Positions 6,558 to 11,147 of a stretch of DNA of 11,147 bases are shown here, piece by piece (positions within the stretch are counted from its first letter, which is position 1; each line of letters begins with the position of its first letter). Origin of the DNA: Hydrogenothermaceae bacterium (GTDB lineage Bacteria; Aquificota; Aquificia; Aquificales; Hydrogenothermaceae); contig DTZN01000172.1 of NCBI GenBank assembly GCA_012961365.1, positions 1 to 11,147 of the forward strand, given 5' to 3'. The notes beneath the pieces were generated by a model. It was given only the letters and a program-made list of their open reading frames with translations, ran no database searches and was not told the origin of the DNA. The position numbers and the translations under genes are program-made.

Positions 6558-7177
6558 GCTGTCATTTCTAGGGCTTCTTCATTTTTTTCTATATATATTT
6601 CTCCAAATTCCTCTTCTTGATATATATTTATTTTCTTTTCATAGTTTAAAAAAAGTAATGCTACAAAAGCTTGAGTTTTATTTGGATAATTTAAATTGGA
6701 AAGAGTTGTATATCCCTGTAAATTCTCAAATTTTTTTTCTAAAGCTTCTATAGCCTCTTCAAGAGTGGCATGGAATAAAGGAACTTCAAGTTTTTTAGGT
6801 TTTTTTGTATATGGTTTTCTTCTTGTATATTTTCTTTTTGGTTTAAATGGTATAACTGGAGATACATATTTTTTTAAAACATGGGCTATTTCATCTATTG
6901 TATAAAATCTTTTTATTCCAAAAACTCTGTTTCTTTTTATTTCTTCTTTTTCTTCTTCATTTTCCAAAGCCAAAGCATCTGCCTTCATTTTTAAAAGTAA
7001 AGCTGATGCCGATAAAACCTTAGAAGCTTTTTTTAAGTCTGGTATATACATACTTTTAACTTCTTGGAGATACTTATCTGCTAACTCAACAATATCTATT
7101 TTCCACGGGTCTATTTCACCATTTATGACAAGTTTTAAAACAACATCAAAAGGATTTTTTTCTCTATCATCAAACAT
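6554..7177 (-). CDS. scpA: Segregation and condensation protein A (ScpA kleisin)
   Basis: ScpA is the kleisin bridging SMC heads, with ScpB, in chromosome condensation and segregation. The N-terminal kleisin region is clear: NPFDVVLKLVINGEIDPWKI followed by DIVELADKYLQEV (8-39) and DLKKASKVLSASALLLKMKA (47-66). A basic linker (114-129, KRKYTRRKPYTKKPKK) leads to a C-terminal winged-helix segment (about 150-200, FVALLFLNYEKKINIYQ, then FGEIYIEK). The 207 residues are shorter than typical bacterial ScpA (about 250), and the usual F-x-GPLDLLL opening is replaced by NPFDVVLKLV, more like archaeal kleisins. It begins 17 nt after the lpxK stop with a weak AAGG site, so it is the last gene of the argS operon. 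No scpB or smc is visible here. Confidence 0.85.
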   Translation of the reverse strand: MFDDREKNPFDVVLKLVINGEIDPWKIDIVELADKYLQEVKSMYIPDLKKASKVLSASALLLKMKADALALENEEEKEEIKRNRVFGIKRFYTIDEIAHVLKKYVSPVIPFKPKRKYTRRKPYTKKPKKLEVPLFHATLEEAIEALEKKFENLQGYTTLSNLNYPNKTQAFVALLFLNYEKKINIYQEEEFGEIYIEKNEEALEMTA

Positions 7178-7194
7178 AGCTTTTAACCTTAGCT

Positions 7195-8151
7195 TTAGTT
7201 TGCTAACTTTTCGGCTATTTTTAGTATAAGTTTATCAAATTCTTCAGGGAGTTTAAATTTATATTTTAGTGCATATACATTTTTTAGTTTATTTTTTACT
7301 TTAACTAAGTCTTTTTCTGTTGTTAAGTAAAAGTCAGCTTTTGGTAAAGTGAAGTTTTCATAATCAAAATGGTCTTTAAATTCTTTGAAACCTATTACTT
7401 TAAAATCTATTTGTTTAGATAAGTTTGAAACATAATCAATAAACTGCTGATTGTTGGCAAGTCCTGAGAATAGAAAAATTTCTTTATTTTTTAGAAAATC
7501 CAAAGGATATTCTTTTTCAAAATCTGTAATACTATTAGAAACCTCCTTCGCAAAGAAAAACGGTTTTTCAAAAGATTTTAGCTTTTGTATTAATTTTTTT
7601 TCTTCTTTTTTTGCTTTAGTTATTACAAAAAGGTCTGTATATTTATATGTTTCCATAGGTTCTCTTAATTTTCCAAATGGTAAAGGTTTATCTTCCCAGA
7701 AAGGTTTTTTAGCATCTATTAGTAGAATGTCTAAATCTCTATAAAGCTGAAAATGCTGAAATCCATCATCTAATATAAAAATATCTACGTCGAAATTTTT
7801 TAATGCAGTTAAGCCTGCTTCATATCTTGATTTTGATACAACTATTGGAATTTTATTTAGGGCTATCAAATAAGGTTCATCTCCGGAATACTGCCAATCC
7901 ACATAAATATCATTTCCATCACTTACTATTAGAGTTTCTTTAGATTTTCTTTTATATCCTCTTGATAAAACGCAAACGTTATAACCATTTCTTTGCAACA
8001 ACTTAGAAATGTATATAGTAAAGGGAGTTTTACCTGTTCCGCCAACGGATAAATTACCAATAGAAATAACTGGCTTAGATAGTTTTTTCTTTTTTATAAA
8101 ACCTTCTTCATATAGATATCTTCTAAATTTTGCAAGTAGAGAATAAATCAA
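7195..8151 (-). CDS. lpxK: Tetraacyldisaccharide 4'-kinase LpxK
   Basis: LpxK phosphorylates the 4'-position of the tetraacyldisaccharide 1-phosphate precursor to make lipid IVA, at the inner membrane. The P-loop is at 32-42 (GNLSVGGTGKT, Lys41/Thr42). The conserved GDEP (90-93) carries the Asp expected to be the catalytic base. LDDGFQH (127-133) supplies metal-binding acids, followed by LYRDLDILLIDA and LPFGKLREP. His261 lies in the DHFDY motif and TTEKD is at 287-291. An N-terminal amphipathic helix (1-20) fits membrane association. The start is TTG at 8151-8149, overlapping the TGA of the SPOR gene (TTGA). An in-frame TAA just upstream excludes a longer form. Length (318) is normal. This gene indicates lipid A, hence an outer membrane. 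Confidence 0.95.
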   Translation of the reverse strand: MIYSLLAKFRRYLYEEGFIKKKKLSKPVISIGNLSVGGTGKTPFTIYISKLLQRNGYNVCVLSRGYKRKSKETLIVSDGNDIYVDWQYSGDEPYLIALNKIPIVVSKSRYEAGLTALKNFDVDIFILDDGFQHFQLYRDLDILLIDAKKPFWEDKPLPFGKLREPMETYKYTDLFVITKAKKEEKKLIQKLKSFEKPFFFAKEVSNSITDFEKEYPLDFLKNKEIFLFSGLANNQQFIDYVSNLSKQIDFKVIGFKEFKDHFDYENFTLPKADFYLTTEKDLVKVKNKLKNVYALKYKFKLPEEFDKLILKIAEKLAN

Positions 8152-8786
8152 TTTTTAACTTTTCTAACAAATCCTTTAAGTGAGTGTTTTTTCATAAACT
8201 TATAAGCCTCTTTATATGAGTCAAATTCTCCTATTAAAACCCTGTATATTCCATTTTTTTCAACAACTTTCCCTTTTAATTTTAGCGAGTTTAAATATTC
8301 TATAGCTCTTTTTTTACTTGTAAATGCTCCAACTTGAACTGTATAGTAAAATTGTTTTGTTTTTGCTGGTTTTACAGATTTTGTCTGCTTTTGCTTTTTT
8401 GTTTCTTCTACAGTTTTTGAAGCATTTTGATTTTTTTCTTTTTGTTTTTTTTCTTTCTCTACTGTTTTAGTTTGGGTTTGCTGTTTTTTAGTATCTTTGA
8501 TTTCTTGCTGTTTTTCTTGTAGGTTTTGTTTTGGTAAAGTAGTGTCTACTTTTATCTGGTTTTCTGGTTTATATTCCACCACATTAGTTTGAACTTCATC
8601 TTCTAAAACAACTTTAGGTTGAGATACTGGTTCATTTCCTCCTGAGTAATATATATTTACTCCTATAACTAGGAAAATTAAAACTGCAAAAATACCTGCA
8701 ACTATAATAATTATTTTTTCTATTTTTTCCTGCTTTTTCTTTATTTCTTCTATTTTTTTAATAGAATCTTTTAAATCATTCTCCAT
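8148..8786 (-). CDS. Membrane-anchored SPOR-domain protein
   Basis: SPOR domains bind denuded glycan strands of septal peptidoglycan. The 212 residues comprise a charged cytoplasmic coil (1-24), one membrane helix (about 25-47, IIIIVAGIFAVLIFLVIGVN), a long Gln/Lys/Thr-rich low-complexity linker (48-145) and a C-terminal SPOR domain (146-211: FYYTVQVGAFTSKKRAIEYL, GKVVEKNGIYRVLIGEF, then YKEAYKFMKK). This is the architecture of FtsN/DamX/DedD-like proteins, but the linker carries no name-giving motif, so I do not assign a symbol. The ATG lies 1 nt after the argS stop, and GGAGAG inside the argS end acts as ribosome site. Its TGA overlaps the lpxK start. A role in division or envelope maintenance is inference from domain and context. 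Confidence 0.88.
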   Translation of the reverse strand: MENDLKDSIKKIEEIKKKQEKIEKIIIIVAGIFAVLIFLVIGVNIYYSGGNEPVSQPKVVLEDEVQTNVVEYKPENQIKVDTTLPKQNLQEKQQEIKDTKKQQTQTKTVEKEKKQKEKNQNASKTVEETKKQKQTKSVKPAKTKQFYYTVQVGAFTSKKRAIEYLNSLKLKGKVVEKNGIYRVLIGEFDSYKEAYKFMKKHSLKGFVRKVKN

Positions 8787-8787
8787 T

Positions 8788-10455
8788 TTACATTCTCTCC
8801 ACAGGAGTTATTTCCATAATTTTAAATATAGTTCTTAAAACATTTCTAATCGCCTTTAGTAAGTATAGCCTTGCTTTCATTAATTTTTCGTCATCTTGCT
8901 GTAAAAATTTATAGTTGTTGTAATAATAGTGAAACTTAGATGCAAGTTCATAAGCTATTTGTGTGATTTTATGAGGTTGTTTTTTTTCTGTAATTTCGTA
9001 AATATCTTCAGGAATGATTGCTATGTATTTCATTAGTTCTTTTTCTGGCTTTTCTTTAAGTAAAGATGTATCAACAATAGAAAAATCTAACTCGTTTATA
9101 TTTATATTGAATTTTTCTCTTGCTTCTCTAAACACAGATGAAATTCTAGCATGGGCATATTGAACGTAATAAACTGGGTTTTCCGAAGATTTTTTTAGTG
9201 CTAAGTCTATATCAAAGTTTAAATGAGTATTACTATCTTTTGTTAGGAAAAAATATATAACTGCATCTTTTCCTACCATATCTACTAAGTCTTTTAATGT
9301 TGTAAAAGTTCCTGCCCTTTTTGACATTTTCATTTCTTGGCCATCTTTAAATAGCTTAACAAGTTGAATTAAAACAACATTGAACCAGTCTTCTTTAGCT
9401 CCAAGAGCTAGTAAGGCAGATTTTAGTCTTGGAATATAACCATGATGGTCTGCACCCCAAACATTAATAATGAAATTGTAGTTTCTTTTCAGTTTATCGA
9501 AATGATATGCAATATCCCCTGCAAAATATGTATAACTACCATCAGATTTTTTCAAAACTCTATCTTTATCATCTCCAAATAGGGTTGTTTTTAGCCATAA
9601 TGCTCCATCTTTTTCGTAAGTTAAACCCTTTTCTTTTAAGAATTTTAAAACTTCGTAAACTTTTCCTTGAGTATAAAGCTCTTTTTCACTAAACCATATA
9701 TCAAATTCTACTCCTAAAAGTGCCAAATCTTGCTTAATTTTATCTAACAGTAAATTTTTGGCAAATTCTGCCATATATTCTATAACCTCTTCTTTTGAGG
9801 ACATCGATAAGATTTTTTCTCTATGAGATTCATATAGCTGTTTGGCTATTTCTTTGATATATTCTCCTTTGTATCCTTCTTCTGGGAAAGGATAATCTGG
9901 TTCTTCTATCTGTCTAAATCTTGCATAAACTGATAAACCAAGCATTTTTATCTGATTTCCTGCATCGTTTATGTAGAACTCTTTTTCAACATTATATCCA
10001 GAATACTTATAAAGATTTGCGAGAGTATTGCCTACAACTGCTCCTCTACCATGTCCTAAATGCAAAGGTCCTGTTGGATTTGCACTTACAAATTCTATAT
10101 TTATTTTTCCTTTTGTTTTGTTTTTTATTTCTCCATATGTATCTCCTTCTAAAATAGCTTTTTCTAAAATCGGCTCAAAATATTTTGTGGATAAAAACAA
10201 ATTAACAAAACCTGCTCCTGCAACTTCCACTTTCTCAAAAATCTCTTCACTTTCTAAAATTTGTTTTATTCTTTGGGCTATGTTTATAGGTTTGTCTTTC
10301 AGGAGTTTTGCAAGTAAAAATGATGCATTTATAGAAAAGTCTCCAAATTTTTCTTCTTTAGGCGGCTCTAGTTTTATTTTATCTTTAACTTGCTGGATTT
10401 CTGGAATTTCTTTTTTTATAAGGTTTATAACTTGCTGTTTTAGTTTTGTCTTCAT
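8788..10455 (-). CDS. argS: Arginyl-tRNA synthetase
   Basis: ArgRS charges tRNA-Arg with arginine (class I, cytoplasmic). The 555 residues contain the N-terminal Add-1 domain for tRNA recognition (about 1-90, with FGDFSINASFLLAK). The Rossmann catalytic core has EFVSANPTGPLHLGHGRGAV (121-140), in which HLGH at 132-135 is the HIGH signature. It continues with FYINDAGNQIKMLG and GADHHGYIPRLKSAL, and ends at the KMSK motif, present intact at 376-379 (EMKMSKRAGTF). The C-terminal DALR anticodon-binding domain covers about 430-555 (YVQYAHARISSVFREA to the terminal PVERM). Domain order and length are normal. ATG is preceded by AAGGAG at 4 nt spacing. It is the first gene of the minus-strand operon argS-SPOR-lpxK-scpA and is divergent from holB. 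Confidence 0.98.
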   Translation of the reverse strand: MKTKLKQQVINLIKKEIPEIQQVKDKIKLEPPKEEKFGDFSINASFLLAKLLKDKPINIAQRIKQILESEEIFEKVEVAGAGFVNLFLSTKYFEPILEKAILEGDTYGEIKNKTKGKINIEFVSANPTGPLHLGHGRGAVVGNTLANLYKYSGYNVEKEFYINDAGNQIKMLGLSVYARFRQIEEPDYPFPEEGYKGEYIKEIAKQLYESHREKILSMSSKEEVIEYMAEFAKNLLLDKIKQDLALLGVEFDIWFSEKELYTQGKVYEVLKFLKEKGLTYEKDGALWLKTTLFGDDKDRVLKKSDGSYTYFAGDIAYHFDKLKRNYNFIINVWGADHHGYIPRLKSALLALGAKEDWFNVVLIQLVKLFKDGQEMKMSKRAGTFTTLKDLVDMVGKDAVIYFFLTKDSNTHLNFDIDLALKKSSENPVYYVQYAHARISSVFREAREKFNININELDFSIVDTSLLKEKPEKELMKYIAIIPEDIYEITEKKQPHKITQIAYELASKFHYYYNNYKFLQQDDEKLMKARLYLLKAIRNVLRTIFKIMEITPVERM

Positions 10456-10498
10456 AATACTCCTTTTTATTATAAAGTTATATTAAAATTTTATCATT
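10456..10498. promoter_or_regulatory. 43-bp divergent region between argS and holB
   Basis: This short region must serve both directions. For argS (minus strand) a TATAAC (10482-10477), with TTTTCA (10505-10500) 17 nt upstream, is the best promoter-like pair and leaves room for the AAGGAG ribosome site. It would place the argS -35 element over the holB start codon. For holB (plus strand), TATAAA (10471-10476) or TATATT (10479-10484) could be a -10, but no Shine-Dalgarno precedes ATG 10499, suggesting a very short or absent leader. All assignments are pattern-based in AT-rich DNA. Confidence 0.35.
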
Positions 10499-11147
10499 AT
10501 GAAAATAATTGGACACGAAAAAGAAAAAGAACTTATTAGAAGATTTTTAGATAAAAATTATGAATCTTATAGTTTTTTATTTGAGGGAAAGTCATCTATA
10601 GGGAAAAAATTAATAGCATTACAAACTGCAAAAGCATTTTTATGTGAGAAAAATGAAGCATTTGGATGCAATGAATGTAAAAGTTGCAAACTTGTTTTAG
10701 ATATAATTTCCAATATTTATGAAAATAAAGAAAATCCAGCCCATCCTGATTTAAAAATAGTATTTCCTGAAAATAATAAGGAAATAAAAATAAACCAAAT
10801 TAGAGAAATAATAGAATTTTTTAAAGTAAAATCTGTAAATGGTAAAGTTGTAATTATAGATGAAGCAGAGAAGATGAATATAGAAGCTTCAAATGCTCTT
10901 TTAAAAACGCTAGAAGAACCTCCAGAAAATAGTATGATAATTTTGGTCTCATCAAATCCATCTAAGTTATTACCTACAATTTTGTCAAGGGTGAAAAGGG
11001 TTAAATTTAAACCTTTAAAAAAAGAAGAAATTATAGAAATCCTAAAACAAAAAGGATTTGATGAAGAAAAAGCTAAAAAACTTGCAGTTTTATCTGAAGG
11101 TAGCCTAGAAATTCCAGTTGCAGTTTTAGATAATGAACTAATATATA
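10499..11147 (+). CDS. holB: DNA polymerase III delta prime subunit (HolB), 5' part, open at window end
   Basis: Delta prime is the rigid stator of the clamp loader that places the sliding clamp on DNA. The 216 residues visible start with the typical MKIIGHEKEKELI. A P-loop-like FEGKSSIGKKLIA (28-40) follows, then a zinc module of four cysteines, Cys49, Cys57, Cys60 and Cys63 (C-x7-C-x2-C-x2-C). IKINQIREIIEFF (97-109) matches the common region after the zinc module. VVIIDEAEKM (117-126) is the Walker B region, NALLKTLEEPPENS (132-145) is the most conserved AAA+ segment, and SSNPSKLLPTILSR (151-164) covers sensor 1 and the SRC-like position. It then enters the lid domain and is cut by the window edge. 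I prefer holB to dnaX because of the short N-terminus and degenerate P-loop. No ribosome site is visible. Confidence 0.88.
   Translation, partial: MKIIGHEKEKELIRRFLDKNYESYSFLFEGKSSIGKKLIALQTAKAFLCEKNEAFGCNECKSCKLVLDIISNIYENKENPAHPDLKIVFPENNKEIKINQIREIIEFFKVKSVNGKVVIIDEAEKMNIEASNALLKTLEEPPENSMIILVSSNPSKLLPTILSRVKRVKFKPLKKEEIIEILKQKGFDEEKAKKLAVLSEGSLEIPVAVLDNELIY

Noticed and set aside
7451..7744. 97-residue open frame on the plus strand inside lpxK
   Set aside because: Antisense to a gene with intact catalytic motifs; Ser/Phe/Lys-rich complement composition.
10028..10486. 152-residue open frame on the plus strand opposite the start of argS
   Set aside because: It lies entirely within argS, antisense to its catalytic motifs, and its Cys/Phe/Ser-rich translation looks like the complement of a conserved gene. 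No ribosome site.
1..11147. CRISPR array, tRNA, rRNA, insertion sequence or riboswitch
   Set aside because: No regularly spaced repeats, cloverleaf-like sequence, terminal inverted repeats, transposase or structured leader was found on either strand by eye. Nearly all sequence is accounted for by protein genes.

Overview
The window is a strongly AT-rich, gene-dense bacterial segment. It encodes a flagellar hook and export cluster, the lipid A kinase LpxK (so an outer membrane), a SPOR-domain envelope protein, ArgRS, ScpA and a clamp-loader subunit. The low GC, the very compact operons, a DUF996-type membrane protein (a family I associate with archaea and Aquificota) and an archaeal-looking N-terminus on ScpA suggest a Gram-negative flagellated member of Aquificota, perhaps a Sulfurihydrogenibium-like Hydrogenothermaceae. 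This placement is an inference from gene content, not a database match.

Layout. (1) Positions 1-5571, plus strand: the hook gene flgE (its upstream part is outside the window and its frame appears broken near position 50-67), then fliL, fliN, fliO, fliP, fliQ, fliR and flhB. From fliL to flhB the genes overlap or lie 1 nt apart, so this is one operon for the switch component FliN, the stator/basal-body protein FliL and the type III export gate FliOPQR-FlhB. No fliM lies between fliL and fliN. (2) Positions 5568-6557: a small DUF996-type membrane protein on the minus strand, broken by a frameshift in a run of ten A/T pairs, and an unrecognised 128-residue protein on the plus strand. The two diverge from a 97-bp intergenic region. 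(3) Positions 6554-10455, minus strand: a tight operon argS - SPOR protein - lpxK - scpA. (4) From 10499 to the right edge, plus strand: the start of holB (DNA polymerase III delta prime), divergent from argS and open at the window end.

The flagellar operon is a coherent functional unit. The minus-strand operon mixes translation, cell-envelope and chromosome-segregation functions, as is common in compact thermophile-type genomes. I see no CRISPR array, insertion sequence, tRNA or rRNA, and no convincing hairpin terminator. Both convergent gene pairs end on a shared TTAA that supplies both TAA stop codons. The observations most worth checking are the two apparent single-base frameshifts (flgE and the DUF996 gene), of which the poly(A/T) case is very well supported, and the duplicated module inserted in the hook protein. 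I did not find a convincing new multi-gene system.
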